From NCBI GenBank assembly GCA_018466975.1, contig CM031561.1, positions 2,108,001 through 2,172,000 on the forward strand: a stretch of 64,000 bases of DNA, in the 5' to 3' direction. A program made the translations under genes and the position numbers. Below are positions 22,601 through 35,717 of this stretch, piece after piece. Positions within the stretch are counted from its first letter, which is position 1; the number at the start of each line of letters is the position of its first letter. This DNA comes from Sparassis latifolia. Its lineage: Eukaryota > Basidiomycota > Agaricomycetes > Polyporales > Sparassidaceae. The notes under the pieces are model-generated. The model saw nothing but the letters and a program-made list of their open reading frames with translations, was not told where the DNA came from and made no database searches.

Positions 22601-25600
22601 TTTCAGTGGTCGGCTTGACCCCAAATGAAAGATGCAGCCAAAGTTGTCCTAAGAGACACTGTTCTGCTCGTCGGACTGATCGCATATCCTGGGGACACTT
22701 CAGGTAGAGCTGAATTGCCTTCAGTGGGAGACCTTTGGCGAGGTGGAGGTCTGCAGCATCTGAGAATCGATTAAGTCGTTCAAGATACTTGACTCGTTCA
22801 ACATCGAGATCACATTCTTCCATGTAGGCAAGTGCCTTGTCAGGTGAAGAAAATAAAGGGATAGCTTTCCTAAACATCCAAGGTGTCTCAGCAAACGGCA
22901 GCAGTACTACACAAGCTGAAAACGTACCTCGCTTCTGATTTCTTGAAGTAATAAGATATTGCAGAGGAAATCACAAGATCTGCGTCAGCTTCTTCCACAT
23001 GAATCCTATGACTCTGGATGATCTGGACTGCTTCGTCAAACAACTCTGCATCCCTGAGAGACAGGGCAGCCTCAGCGTAGTCATCTGCATGGATGTAGCA
23101 CTGCGCTGCTGGTCTCGGTTTCCCACTTTCCCCATAACATTGCGCGGCAATACGGAAATATGCCTTCCTCTCTCTGGCAGTGGCTATTTCTGCACGCACT
23201 CGGAAAGCTTCGGCAGCATCACCAAACGCAATGGACCTAGCAGTCCCGCCGACATCCAATGTATTTCTGGCTTTCTCGCGTAAGTAGAAGGCTTCAGCAA
23301 CGGCCTTCTCTCCTGCCATCGATGCCTTGTCGTATGCATGCATGGCCTGTGTGTAGTGTTTATTTTCAAAGTGAGTACGGGCGGCATGCGCCCATTCCTC
23401 TGATGTTGAAGATGTGGCGAGCCGTGGGACCTTTGAACCAGGTATCCAGACGTCTATCTGATCTCGTGAAGTCCAAAATATCTGCAGCTAGTGAGAGCCG
23501 ATGCTACAAAGTAAACATTAGTGAGACCTACCCGCATTGGATCAAACTTGTCAGGATTATCGGCAATCCATAGAGTTTTTCGCGCTCTAGTGATGGCAAC
23601 ATAGAGGCACTTCAACTGGAAAGTATTTGTCAGCATACATTTAGTAGAATTGATTTCATCTAACTTCGTGGCAGATCGAACTATGCCCGATATCGTCAAA
23701 CAAAGGAGCTGGGGTAGAATATTGTTGTGAATATTGTTGTGGCAAGGCATTTAGGACGACGCGGAATTTAGCGGAATCAACCGTCGAGTCTTCAAAGAAG
23801 TTGTACAATAGGACCTTCGTTGCTTCGTGAGTGATTTCATGATAAGATGTAAGAAAATCTTACGTCGTCGAATTCTTGCCCTTTGCTCTCATACAGTGTG
23901 CTATATGTTATGTCAGACAGAGCCAAGTAAGAGGGAGGAATAGGCTCACAATATTGTTCCGACTTCCCCAACCCTGGCCCGCAGACGCTCACGAGCCGCA
24001 TCATCCCGGACCAATATACCTGTTGAAAAGTATTAGACGGTAACAAGCTTATGCATGAAATGTAATATCACATTGTTTTGCGCCAAATTCAACAGAATTG
24101 CCACTTCCACTAAGAATGTGAATACAATGCTTCGCAATTGAGGAACACGTACTCACCTATCGCCAAACAAGAACTGCTCATACTGAACGCTGTTCTCGTC
24201 CCGACCGTTGAAAAACATCGGCTTCGGTCCATCTATCAAAGCTTTCTCTTGTGTAAGAGAATCAATGGAGTTGGGCCAGAACAGCATCAACAACTCAATG
24301 ACAGATTGCGCGCAATTGACTATTCCTGCGTGAGAGCGATAGTTTACACAGAGTTGGAAAAACTCAGGTTCAGCCCGAGGTCTAGAAGACGAAATCACGG
24401 TAGTCTGACAAGAGTGGATCAAACAAGTGAGAACCCATGTCCAATACAGTAGATGGTACATACCTCAACTCTGTGCATGAATGCCCTCAAATCATTGAAC
24501 TTGAATGCGCTGCCTACGGATATCGTCTGAGCAGTGTCTCCAGCCCAGAACAAGCCACTCGAATTCCCGCACAACATTCGTAGAACTGCATTTTGATGGA
24601 TTGTCATTCGTAGAAAGGAAGCTCTGCTGCAGCATCTTACCAAGTAGATCAATGAGCAAATTGTCCTGAACCTCATCGACATATCTACGGGGGTATGTCA
24701 GGACAAGCTGACCATGTGCGCAAGATTCAACTCACAGGAAGCTAACCTGTCGGCCGGGAACCCCATCGTCACGTAGACCATCCCAAATCCTATGTGTTCT
24801 GGGTTGCAACCTGAATTAGTTGCTTAATGAAGTAATTGATAGTGAGCAAAATACCTATCAGCAACGTCATATTCTCCTCGTTCACGTTTCATTCTGGAAT
24901 AGATCAGGAAGAGTTGATAAATTACATCCGCTTGATTCGCCACAATCGCATGAGACCGGCGGTTTTTTAGCTTTTGGTAATTGTCCTTGTCTAGGTATTT
25001 GGCGGAACTCGCCAAAGCTTCCTCGGATCCTTTGATGACCCCTGTTGACTGTAAGTAGAGAAAGATACGCCCAGTCTAACCGACTCACCCATGAACTCTG
25101 CGAACACCAAAGTGGCATCTAGAGTAACATCAGAACCAATAGTCAAGAAAATGCAGATACAAACTCGCCTAGACCCTTAGTCAATGGTTGAGGGAAGTGT
25201 GGCCAGTATGCCATCCTGAACCTATCGTAAGTCACAAACGAGCGCCGTTGCTTCGAAGAGAACCATCAGGTGAGTAAATGTCTGCCCATCAATCATACGC
25301 AACATTGTCCTTACCCGAGCAAGAGCTGTGCTCTGGGTTATGCCTGATGTGGTCATGTCGTTCTCAAGCAGTCGTGCCAGCTAAATACAAAGTTAGTAGG
25401 ACTCGCGACCTCCAACCATGACTATTCACCTCATCATATGTGATAAACATCGGGAAGTGCTCATCCCTGAGCGCAGTCCATCGCTTAGGCAGATAACTTC
25501 CCAAATCAGCCATCTCGTCCGCATCATATAGACCACTAGGCAAAATATTCATCTTGGTTTTCATCGCAGAGAGCGCTTGTAAAGACAGATCTGCTGCACC

Positions 25601-27972
25601 ATGTGCTTCAATGAGCTGCCCGAAGTGTTGCTGTACCTTCTCGGCAAGCACTCTCGACTTCGTGACAAAGAGTTGGCGTGGTTTCGGTAAACGATCTCCG
25701 TCTAGATGCCACAGACGCTCAATGCGGAGCATCTTGAACAGCATTGTTGTCGTTTTACTGTGTGGTATTTCAAAAGAATAGCGATACTCCATCAATGACA
25801 GTCTTACCCAGTTCCGCTCCTTCCGATAACATAACAAGAGTCCTGATGTTCGACAATGCGTTGTTCCTCAGTTCTGGGACGAATAGTTAGATCGCAGGGA
25901 GTAGCGGCAGTGGAGCGAAATACGCACGAGACCTGGAATACGAGCGAAAGCTCGAGATCGCCGAGTATACCTAAACGAAGCTCACGCACTTATAAGTTAC
26001 ATATAAACATAAAGACTCACTATTCAGGAGAGCCTAGAAGACCAGGTGAGAATTCGAGACGGTCATGTCAAGGTAATAAACAGACCTTCGAAAACGGATA
26101 GTACTTGTCCAATCTTCAATAAAGTCAGACTGGCTATAACGGAGCAACAGAGCTGCTTTGAGAACTCACACCAGCAATTCATGTAGCTTAGACAAAGGTT
26201 AATGAAAATTGGCACGAATGTCACTTGGTGCGCACCTTGCCAAGATCTTCTTTGTGTAATGTAGGCAAGCTTGAAGAACGCTGCTGAGACTCGGAAACAG
26301 ACAATGGAGGGAAACAAGCTGGAAGAACGACGCTGTTCACCGACTGGTTTCGAAACACACAACTAGGAAGCATTCAGCGACAAGCGGTCTGAGCAACATG
26401 CGAGTTATCTATACCGTCGCTTATATTCGTGCCCCTTCCCACTTAGTGAATGTCCGACGCTGTCCCAGAGATGTTCTCCCATTTGCGCATGAGTAAAAAT
26501 GCCGAAAATCTTCAAAACTGCCACGCTTGTTACTATCTTGCGAAGTCGCCATGGTCGATGCTCTCACCCTGAGTATCAACCTGTGTACCCTTATGAACAC
26601 ATTTCTTATTCGTATGTTATGCGAGCACTCACATTTCGCTAAAAGTCTGGTACACAGTCAATTTGATACTAGCCAGAAGAATGAGTACTTTTGATGAGTG
26701 AGAAGAGTTGAGTCTTACTATCAAGCGGGAATCCCGGGCTAGCTTCGCCGCATAGATCGGTACGTCAAACTCATTTCTCACATTCATGCGCTTATGGTTG
26801 TCTTGCGTCCAGAAACTGGGACCGTTTGATAATTCTCTAAATCAAATTTACTCCTGAGCATAGAACAACATGCAACTATGGCTTCACTTTTCTTACCTAA
26901 TCTTCTTCATGATGATCCTGAACAGTTCGGGATCCTTCTTGAATTTTTGGCGTAGATCGCTCGCTGCTGGCTTTGATATAAGCACACGCCACCCACCAAA
27001 ACCATCGGCGTTGTCTGCATCCAGCGTCATTTGCGCGTGCTGCATCGTTGGGAATATTTCTGAACCATTGTCAACTGTCGGTTTCGATACCTCCTGAGAC
27101 ACCGAAGCTGGGCCGTGGGAGGCGTGGCACTTTGGAGAGACCACCACCACATCGTCCGAGGGCGCATGCTCAGGGATGTATGTGCCCTTGAAGATATTGC
27201 GTAGTTGAGGATAGCGAAATACATTCAAGTAGTACTCAATCGAATCTCTCAGCCGAAGTTGATAGAGAAGTGTAGGAGAAATCGGGCTAACCTGCAATAC
27301 TTCCTTCAAATTCCTCATTATGTGATCGGCCAACCCCTCGGCTTCACGTCTGGAGTGCGGTACATCCATGCGAAGGTCATGGAATGGCTTGGATTCCAAA
27401 GAGACACCGCCTGGTCGAGCCGAAGTCCCACTCGCCTTCTTACGCTTAGAAGGTTTTGAGCCGGAAGCCCCGAGATCGTCTGCGAACAGTGACGATGTCA
27501 GAAGGGCCTCCAAAGCTCGCGTAGAGAGTTGAGCCGATTGACGACGTTCGCGTAGGTCTAGTGGTTCTTCGGATGGCGGATAGGACAGGAAGTAGTGGTA
27601 AAGAGAGAAGCGCTCAATCAGTTTGCATGCCAATGAAGACGAGAAGATTCGAGGGTCCTTGGGGAAATTGTCCAAGAGACGTTGAGAAACAGCGATGAAT
27701 GTAGCATCGCAGATGACTGTGGTGCCTCGTCAGATACGAAGCGGAGTACGAGATTGACGCACAAACTCACCAGATAATGAAAACTCCAGCAGGTGTTGGG
27801 AGGGAAACAGATCCTCGACGAGCACTTCGATGTCAGCTGCTCTGTTATCGAGGTGTGTCTCGAGGACGCCAATGGCGATCTCGAGTGCGACCTCGTCGCA
27901 CAGCAACCTGCCATCGAGGATGTTGAGATCGAGACTCGCGTGGGCCCTCTTCTGCGTCTTAAAGTTCTTCAT
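19613..27972 (-). CDS. Giant UvrD-type superfamily 1 helicase with TPR-like region (TRANK1-like)
   Basis: This 8.4-kb multi-exon gene matches the basidiomycete family usually annotated as TPR and ankyrin repeat-containing protein / UvrD-like helicase. The likely start is the ATG at 27972. An N-terminal region with GWRVLISK, ELSNG and YAAKLARDSRLI blocks precedes the helicase core. The split Walker A motif GRSGTGKTT spans an intron near 25,810. DEVQD (Walker B) lies near 24,670, GDTAQTISVGSAFKF near 24,500, VNYRSHAGIVNCA near 24,330, YESKGQEFDDV near 23,860 and VAITRARKTLWIADNPDKFD near 23,580. These are SF1A motifs in correct order. Downstream is a TPR-like alpha-helical stretch rich in Ala and aromatic residues (23,400-22,500), then a helical C-terminus. 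I did not resolve every exon; the part around 26,400-26,800 is uncertain. Substrate and role are unknown in fungi. Confidence 0.85.
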
Positions 27973-28577
27973 GGTGAGTCCGATGAGAGCGACAGGTGAG
28001 GGGGTGAGAGAAAGCCAGCTGGAGGGTATCTCTCCTTCACATTTAGAGTTCACTGAAGGCCTCGTGTGTTGATGGAAGAGCTACCACGCCCTGTGAGGGT
28101 CAATGACATATTTACGGTCGTCGTTTGCCATATTCGCAATAGATGCCAGAGTCACCAGGAACGAGGACCAACTCGCAGCGGTAGCAAAGAGTGAAGACAT
28201 TGGAGAAGACAGTAGCTCTGTACATACCAGCATCCGTTACCGTCTCAGGCTGGGAAATTAGACTGAGGGAACATAAGGTATTTTTTAAGGTGTTTCCAGA
28301 TACAAACAAGCTGCCACACGATCGCTGAAAGTTGGACGTTCACAGTTTTCTTGATACGGAGTACCTAGTATTAATGTGGCTGGATGGGACAAGCGAGCCG
28401 CGGCGCTTGAATTAACGGGATCCGATCAGTTGCCTATTGTAATAGTTGGGTGGGGTATCTATGCCAAGTCGTCTCTTCTGGTTCTCGATCTTCGTTGCAG
28501 TCTTCTGTTCGTTCACCTACGTCTTTCGGGTCAGATTTACTTCGGAAAGCTCGATACAGGTCATACCGTTACAAGAG
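27973..28577. promoter_or_regulatory. Divergent intergenic region, helicase gene / thioesterase gene
   Basis: These 605 bp separate the two start codons. An open frame runs from an upstream ATG at 28461 into the thioesterase, so part of this stretch is either 5' UTR or an alternative N-terminus. No other gene is supported. Confidence 0.45.
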
Positions 28578-29557
28578 ATGGCAGCATTACAGCCTTTGAA
28601 GTTCCTGACAGTCCAACCTATCGCTAAACACACCGCCACAGTCATATTCGTTCATGTACGTGGTTTCCCGTTATTGTTTTCTACGGAATGCAAAGAAATC
28701 AACTCTTACTTCGTAATAGGGCTTGGGTGACACCGGATTTGGTTGGAAACCCGTCGCGGAGATGTTCAAAGCGGATTCTACATTGAACCACATCAAGTGG
28801 GTTCTACCCCACGCGTGAGTAGCAAGCGGTCCGTCGATACTCTTCTGGTGCACAGTCGGTTGGTCTTACCATATTGTTTGCAATAAGCCCCACAATGCGC
28901 GTCACGGCAAACATGGGCATGGAAATGCCCTCCTGGTATGTATCACGTTGCCTGTTGCAGTTCCAAACCGACCCCGATCGCACTGACGTATCCACCTAAG
29001 GTTTGATATCTACGACTTCGGTTTTCAGAGCACCGAGGACGAGACGAGAATACTGCACACGGTGCATTCCCTGAATCAGATCATCACTGCGGAAGTGGAC
29101 GCTGGCATTCCAGCAAATCGTATTGTCCTGGGAGGCTTCAGCCAAGGCGGCGCAGTGACCATATTTACGGGCTTGACATCTGAACGCAAGCTAGCTGGAC
29201 TTGCTGTCCTCAGTGGATGGACGCCTCTCGCGAACAAGCTCAAAGCGGTGAGTGCACTCTCCATGCGCTTTGCGGGTAGCATGGGACGAACACTATTCAC
29301 AGATGGCGACACCAAGCATGAAATCAGTACCCATTTTCTGGGGACATGGCAAGGCCGATCCGTTGGTTAAGTTCCGCTTTGCTCAGCATTCTGTCGACTT
29401 CTTGCATAACGACCTCGCTATCTCATCTGCCTCTCCCGATGTTCCGGAGAAAGGGGGGTTGACTTTCCATGCATATGACGATCTCCCGCATATGACGAAT
29501 GAAGAAGAACTTCGCGATCTCAGTGCCTGGTTAAGGAGAATACTACCGAAGGAGTAA
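28578..29557 (+). CDS. APT1: Acyl-protein thioesterase 1 (alpha/beta hydrolase)
   Basis: This enzyme removes palmitoyl groups from proteins and hydrolyses lysophospholipids. The canonical family start is the ATG at 28578 (MAALQPLKFLTVQP, then HTATVIFVHGLGDTG). Exons are 28578-28655, from 28720, a 48-nt exon encoding PTMRVTANMGMEMPS, from about 29000, and a last exon ending at 29557. The catalytic serine lies in GGFSQGGA, the aspartate in GHGKADPLV and the histidine in DDLPHM, all in the expected order. An in-frame ATG at 28461 would add about 39 residues with one hydrophobic segment. I prefer the shorter form because it matches the family and the extension overlaps a plausible 5' leader. Confidence 0.92.
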
Positions 29558-29722
29558 TCGGTCTCGTGCACAAAGGTTTAAGGCAGTAGAATTCTTTATT
29601 TCTTTTCATACGTTGTTCCACTTCATGCAAAGCTTTCAGAAATAGATGGTACGGTCCAACGAGTTTAGAGGCTGTACAGATACTGGGGAAAAAATCCAAG
29701 AGAAACAGGCGCACCAAGTGGA

Positions 29723-31026
29723 TCACTTCCTCGCTCGCGTCGACCGTCGCACCGTGGTGTCAGATGCTTCATATTCCTCCACGAACTTTGCCTTCCGCTT
29801 GCGAGTCGTTGGTTGCTCCTCGTTCGCTGACGCCTTGTCCTTGCTTGACCCCTCCATATCCCCGGCCACCACACTGCTCCCTGTATCGACTTCATCCCGA
29901 TCTTCCTCGCTCTTCGTTGCCTTGCGCCTGCTCCTCTGCCCTTGCGCAGTTCCGGTCTTCTTCCCCTTCTTTTTGCTCGCAGTAGCATCCTCCTCAGTCC
30001 ATCCGCCTTTCGCGGCCAATTCCTCGATCACACCCCACATGTCTTCCTCTACTCTCTGCACACTCAACCGCCCACGCGTCACCAGCGCCATCTCTGTCAT
30101 GCAATTACGCTCGCAGCTTAAGAAGAACTATGATAGCATAGCACGGGAAGCGAAAGACTCACGCTTGATTGCCGATGTTCCTGACTCGCCGATGTATGAG
30201 ACGTCAGTGGGGGGTTCTGACCCTGCTGCTGCGATGCGCCGTAACAGCGCGAGTGGCACGAAATGGGCTGTGCGGTTAATGAAAGTCACGTCAACCATGT
30301 ACCACTTCGGGTTCTCTTTATCAGTTTTCTACAGCAACGAACTTCGTGAGCGCGTGTAGGCAAATTGATAGGCCTCGGCGTACGGGATCGTAATAAGGAT
30401 GTGATCTATCGAACTGCGTCAGACGGCTATATCCATCGCGACATCACGCAAGGGTGGACGTACGAATCCCATGCAGTGTCTAAATTTGCTGAGAGAATTA
30501 GCTCACCGCACTAACCGCACTATGTGGAGTCACTTTTGCTCACAGTCAGGGTGCGCTCTCTAGACACCTACGCGAGTCAGAACCTGCATGAGAGACGGGT
30601 ATCTGAGTAGCACACTTCCAAGACAATACCTCCGCAAAACCCGCAATGCCTAACGGTCACCACTGAGATCAACAAGCAGCGAGATCGACTAGGGTGGCGG
30701 GCTAACCTGGTTTCTTGCAATTCGAGTGATAGAACAACACCTAGATGAGTTGGATGCATACAAGGACATGGACAATTACGGAACGAGGATAACAGGATCT
30801 GACTGACCTTGTCCCCAACTTCCATCTCCCTCATTAGATTGCGAGCTTCCGCATTGCGCACCCCCTCCCATGGCGTTGTCTTGACGGACTCAAAGTCGTC
30901 CACGCTGAACTGCGTGGATATTACGTCGCCGGGCACAGGTCATCAAGCTGTACAGACCTTGACGTCCTTGCCCTTGACGACGCGTGAGTCCGGCTCGGCC
31001 TTCATGAGCCAATACCTCGGAGACAT
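29723..31026 (-). CDS. THYN1: EVE-domain protein, thymocyte nuclear protein 1-like
   Basis: EVE/ASCH-like PUA-fold proteins bind modified bases in nucleic acids. The ATG at 31026 has a strong Kozak context and opens MSPRYWLMKAEPDSR, the diagnostic start of the THYN1 family. Splicing gives FSVDDFESVKTTPWEGVRN, ARNLMREMEVGDKVLFYHSN, CKKPGIAGFAERAHPDYTAW, DSSHPYYDPKTDKENPKWYM and AHFVPLALLRRI, then MALVTRGRLSVQ, exactly in family order. Nine exons are needed and five of them are 34 nt or shorter (34, 20, 16, 16 and 22 nt). A C-terminal tail rich in Lys, Arg and Glu, with an RKRKAKF patch, probably serves as nuclear localisation. The gene diverges from PSY2 over about 300 bp. Confidence 0.9.
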
Positions 31027-31323
31027 GGTGGCGGCGGGGCTCGTATGCGAACCTGTAGGAAGCCGTGGCGTGTCCTGAAATTTCGGAGATGACGATTAGA
31101 GATGAGATCAGATGGCCGTTAATAAACACAAGAGGATGACGGCTAAGCGACGAGCAGCCGCGTCAATAGCGAGGCAACGGTGAGGGAAGACGGTGGCAAG
31201 ACGGATGATGGCGCGGCGGGCGCAAACAGCGGTCAACACGCCTTCGACGCCAACTTCCACCGCCCTCGACAACCTCATTCCTCTGGCCGTTGCCGTTCTC
31301 ATCTACGGCGACTCTCAATTGTC
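31027..31323. promoter_or_regulatory. Shared divergent promoter region, THYN1-like / PSY2
   Basis: These 297 bp lie between the outward-facing start codons and have no convincing coding content. A bidirectional promoter is inferred from the arrangement only. Confidence 0.45.
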
Positions 31324-34300
31324 ATGAGCAGCGCTGACGCTGCAGCCCGCACAGAGACCCAAACAGTTTCGCCCGTTCCGCCGCAGCAAGTGCACGCACT
31401 ATTGCCTGCCCACTCCGGAGAAAATGTCCTTAATACTAACCAACCGTCGACCACGACAGTAAATGGACGCGTCAATAGTGCAGAGAAACTCGCTGAGGGT
31501 CAGGGGGGCGAGACCACGGGAGCAGGCCCGTCGAGCGAGGTTACGGGCGCTGTTCATGTTGGTGCAGCCGACCATCTCGAAGGAGCAGAACAGACGGGAG
31601 ATGACTCTGGGCAATGGTCTGACGACGAGAGCCATGATCTAAAGCGCGTAAAAGTGTATCAGCTAATTGCCAACCGCTGGGTCGACCAAGGGACAGCATT
31701 TTGCTTCGGCGACTTTCAGGATAACGAGGCCCTTCTCGTCGCTCGCGCTGAGGCTGATTTCAACCATATAATACTCTCTACAGTTATCCGGAGCAGTGAT
31801 GTCTATCAGCTGCAGCAAGGTGTGTGGTAGGCAAACTCGTGCAGTTTGAAATGCTGAAGATATTCGGATAGACACCCTCATTGTGTGGACGGAACCAGAT
31901 GGGAACGATTACGCGCTCAGTTTCCAGGATCCGGACGGCTGTGCAGAAGTCTGGCAATTTATTCAGGAGGTACAGCGGCACATGAACTCGGGAGGTGGGC
32001 ATTAACTCTATGTTTAGGTCGATCATACGCTGAAATGTTGCAGAAGACCCAGTGTTGTCCTCATCTCCTCTCATGGGGCACGACCAGTCAATCACGACTG
32101 CAAGCATAATTCGTTCAGGGCATTTACCACAGCCTCAGTTGGGAATCATTGGCGAGATCGAGAAGGCCATCAAGGCTCTTTCACGCACCAATGCGCTGAA
32201 GGAACGCATCTGTGAATACATTCAGACGGAGGTACGTAACTTTACTCTTAGTAAGCTCGTCTTTTCCTTACGAGCTCATGCAGGACTACATCAGAGCCAT
32301 GATTGATGTTATGCACCAGGCAGAGGACTTGGAGAACCTGGAGAATTTGCATGCATTATGTAGCTGTATGCAAGCTATTCGTAAGCATCGCCCGATTATG
32401 TAGAGTTGATTCCTATCACTAACTTTATGTGGTAGTCATGCTAAATGATCACAGCCTATATGAACATATCCTAGAAGACGATCTCTTCTTTGGCGTAGTC
32501 GGCATGCTCGAATGTCCGTCGCGCTGATCTGCATGTCTGTCATACGATCGATCTGACCGAACTTACCAGACGACCCGGAATTTCCGACGCACAAAGCCAA
32601 TTATCGTGACTTCCTGCGGCAGACGTCCCAATTCCACCAGCCAATTCCGCTTGGCGATGAGACAATTCAGAAAAAGATCCATCACACATACCGCCTCCAG
32701 TTTCTCAAGGATGTAGTGCTTGCCCGCGCAATCGACGACTCGACATTTAATGTGCTTAATTCGTGTATCATCTTTAACCAGATCGACATCATCAATTACG
32801 TCCAGAATGACCCCTCATTCCTCCCGGAAGTCGTCGCCACCTTCATGGACGATGAGCTCTTAGCCGCAGTTGGTCTTCCTGCGAAGAGCAGGGAACCGGA
32901 GAAAGAGAAGAACTCTCAGATGGACTCGGAGAAGATGGACGTTGACCAGCCCGAGGCGAAGACAAACGGCGCTGTGAATCCAATCGGGATTGCTGAAGGT
33001 GCCCCGTCGTCCGCTCCACCATCGTCAGACGATGAATTCAAGCGTCGCTGCGAGGTCGTGCTGTTGATTCAGCAACTTTGCGCGATGGGCAAGAATGTTC
33101 AGCTGCCCGCGCGAATGACACTATTTCGAGCCCTCGTCGAGCGCGGCATAGTCTTTGCAGTCCAATGGGGTCTGGATCAATCCGAGACAGAGGAAAATGG
33201 CCGGCAGATGATAGCTGCATCGGGGGAGATATTGACTGCACTACTTGACCACGACGTGGGCGGAGTTCGCACTCATGTTATGAAACAGCTGACGAGGATG
33301 GAGCATGAGAAAGCCAGCGGAAAGAAGATCGTCGCGAAAGAGACTGTGTTGGAGTTAATGTGCAGAATCTTGGTAAGAAGTCGGGATTTGGCTGTGCAGA
33401 GTCAAGTTGGCGAAGCCTTGAAATTGCTCCTGGAAACTCAGCAGGATTCATTGGAGCAGCATGTAAGTTTTTTCCTTCCTTCCGTCTAGAGGACTACCGT
33501 GGCTAATTTCTATGTGAGGCTCCTCCGGGTACGAAGACGCTTCAGCGCCCTAAAGATGAACCAAATACTGAGAGGTTCCTGGACTTTTTCTACAAGCATT
33601 GTATTGGAACGCTCTTCAGACCCCTCGACGACATCCCTGTGTTCTCAGAATTGACAGGTATGATCACTTCATACATTGTCTCTTGTCGCATCTGACGACG
33701 GTGTTGATAGAACCCGTTCTCGTACTTTCGCGGGAAAGGGCGAACCTCTATTTTTATCTATGTGACTTGCTATCCACATTCATTTTGCAGCACTCATTCC
33801 GCAGTCACTTCTATATACTTTCCTCCGACATTTCTCTACGTGTAGCTTCATTACTCAGTGCGCGGGACAAGCACCTTCGACTGGGTACGCGTTCTGTTAT
33901 CTTACCGCTCTCCCATCTCTCAAACCGATTTACATGCACCCAGCCGCATTCCGCGTCTTCCGCACATGTCTTAAGCTCAATAATCCCGGCCTCTTCAATC
34001 AGCTTATCAGCAAGCACTTATTCAAGCCCATACTTGATCTCACCCTGCGAGAGTCACACCGTGATAACCTGCTCAGTGCATCCTGTCAAGAGTTCTTCGA
34101 GCATATGCGGAAGGTATGCAAAGTCTACGATACGCCTAGACGGGCTTTGCTAAGCACTCTACGCAACATAGGAAAATCTCAAGGATCTGATAGCCCACTG
34201 TATGACTGTATATGGGCCGAGGGTGCGGGAGTTAGCGGAGTCTCCCATGGGCGGTCCGCGGTTCAAGGCTTTCATCCGTCGCTGGGAGATGAACGTAGAA

Positions 34301-35159
34301 CCTCCCCCGGAGGAAGAGAAACCCGAGAAGTGAGTACAATCTGAGAAGAGCATGCTGTCTAGATGACTTAATTATTCACCGCCTCAGATTACCATTAAAC
34401 GGTCCGCGGCGGTGGGGTGAAGGCCGTTTGCTGGAGGCGGAGGAGGAAGACTACTTCAACGCCGATGACGATGACGACGAGATCGTCCCTGTTGTCAGCA
34501 CACCTCCACGAGGAACCGCTCTCAAGCGAAAGCGTATGCTCGGCATGGGGCCTTCCGTCCGATCCATACGTCCATTCACTCCCTTACCTCGAACCCCGCC
34601 CCTCGCGCGTCTGGTCGACTACGACGAAGGGGACAATCTCGGAGGTCCGGTGGAGGACAGTCCTATGCAATCGTCTCCTAGTATATCGAAGACGGCATCC
34701 ACATCAAGTGGGTATTTCCCCCTGTCTTCCCCCTCCGTGGATGGTCCTCCCAGTTCGCGCATGATTCGACGATCACTAGTGAAACCTTCCTCGTTCCCCG
34801 ACGAGCAGGACGACCTGCTGGAGTCACTCTTCACTAGGTCTGGTTCGTCATCAGGCCTAACCGGACCAACAGAGCTCGGCGCGAAACGACGGCGGGAAGA
34901 CGAGGATGACGAGCTGCTGGAGCGCCTAGCGAGTAGATCTAAACGGACTAGCGTTGGTCCCGGCCCGAGCCCAGAGAAGGAGAATGCGGACTCTCCCGTG
35001 GCAGGTAAGGCAGGCCTTGCCAAGCCTATAGAAGAGAGTCCGAAGAAGATGAAGGTTAAGATCGGCTCACTGGGTGCCGCACTCGCCTCTTCGTCCCCGT
35101 CTACCTCCGTACCACCTGCCCCTTCAAGAGCTGGCACGAAGGATGGCGACAACGGCTAG
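31324..35159 (+). CDS. PSY2: Protein phosphatase 4 regulatory subunit 3 (PSY2/SMEK)
   Basis: This targets PP4 to substrates such as phosphorylated H2A and Rad53 in DNA damage recovery. The ATG at 31324 starts a disordered leader. An EVH1-like domain follows (RVKVYQLIANRWVDQGTAFC, LIVWTEPDGNDYALSFQD, WQFIQEVQ), then the SMEK armadillo region (FPTHKANYRDFL, HTYRLQFLKDVVLARAIDD, IFNQIDIINYVQND, FRVFRTCLKLNN, FKPILDLTL, MGGPRFKAFIRRWE). The tail has a long acidic EEEDYFNADDDDDE stretch, RRRED-type basic patches and Ser/Pro-rich sequence, as usual for the family. About a dozen exons with 50-70 bp introns keep the frame throughout. It ends with TAG at 35157-35159. Confidence 0.94.
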
Positions 35160-35717
35160 CGAAATCAGAGACTCATGTACACACGCTTATCTGCACATGT
35201 CCCATGCACTGTAGCTCCTTACCGTTCCCTGACATGTACATACAGCGCTGTTGTATGTACGACATACTAAGCTCACTTGCTTCAGATTCATTGGCGGTCT
35301 TTGCTCTCCAACGGTATGAAAAGCAGCTTTCGTAAATAGTACTATACATAATCTTATCGAGGAAAGTAGTAAACAGCGCAATGTACCCTCGTGATGACTA
35401 GCCAACATATATGCAAGGTATGCAAGAGCAACGGAACGAAAATGACCTGATGTGCGAATGTACGGACGAAAGATAAACGGTGCGACGCAGAACGAAAAAG
35501 GTGGGACACGGATATTAGCATATGTAAGTTTCGTTTATGGGGTTGATATGGATAACCCGATGTACGCTGAAGAATGGTCGGTGCGAGGATATTGCCAGTG
35601 TGAAGGAGAGAACGTCCGAAAGGCGAAGATATTGACCGGGAGTAAATATGCAGTGAGGAGATGGAGGTTGTGTTCATAGATAGTACATGCACGATTGCCA
35701 TATGCGACTTGCTGGCC
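35160..35717. other. Convergent 3' intergenic region
   Basis: These 558 bp lie between the stops of PSY2 and the Whi3-like gene. They contain AT-rich 3' UTR-like sequence and several small ORFs without motifs. No gene or RNA is supported. Confidence 0.55.

Noticed and set aside
29646..30359. 237-codon plus-strand ORF
   Set aside because: It lies antisense to well-supported THYN1-like exons, is Ser/Leu-rich, and has no family motif.
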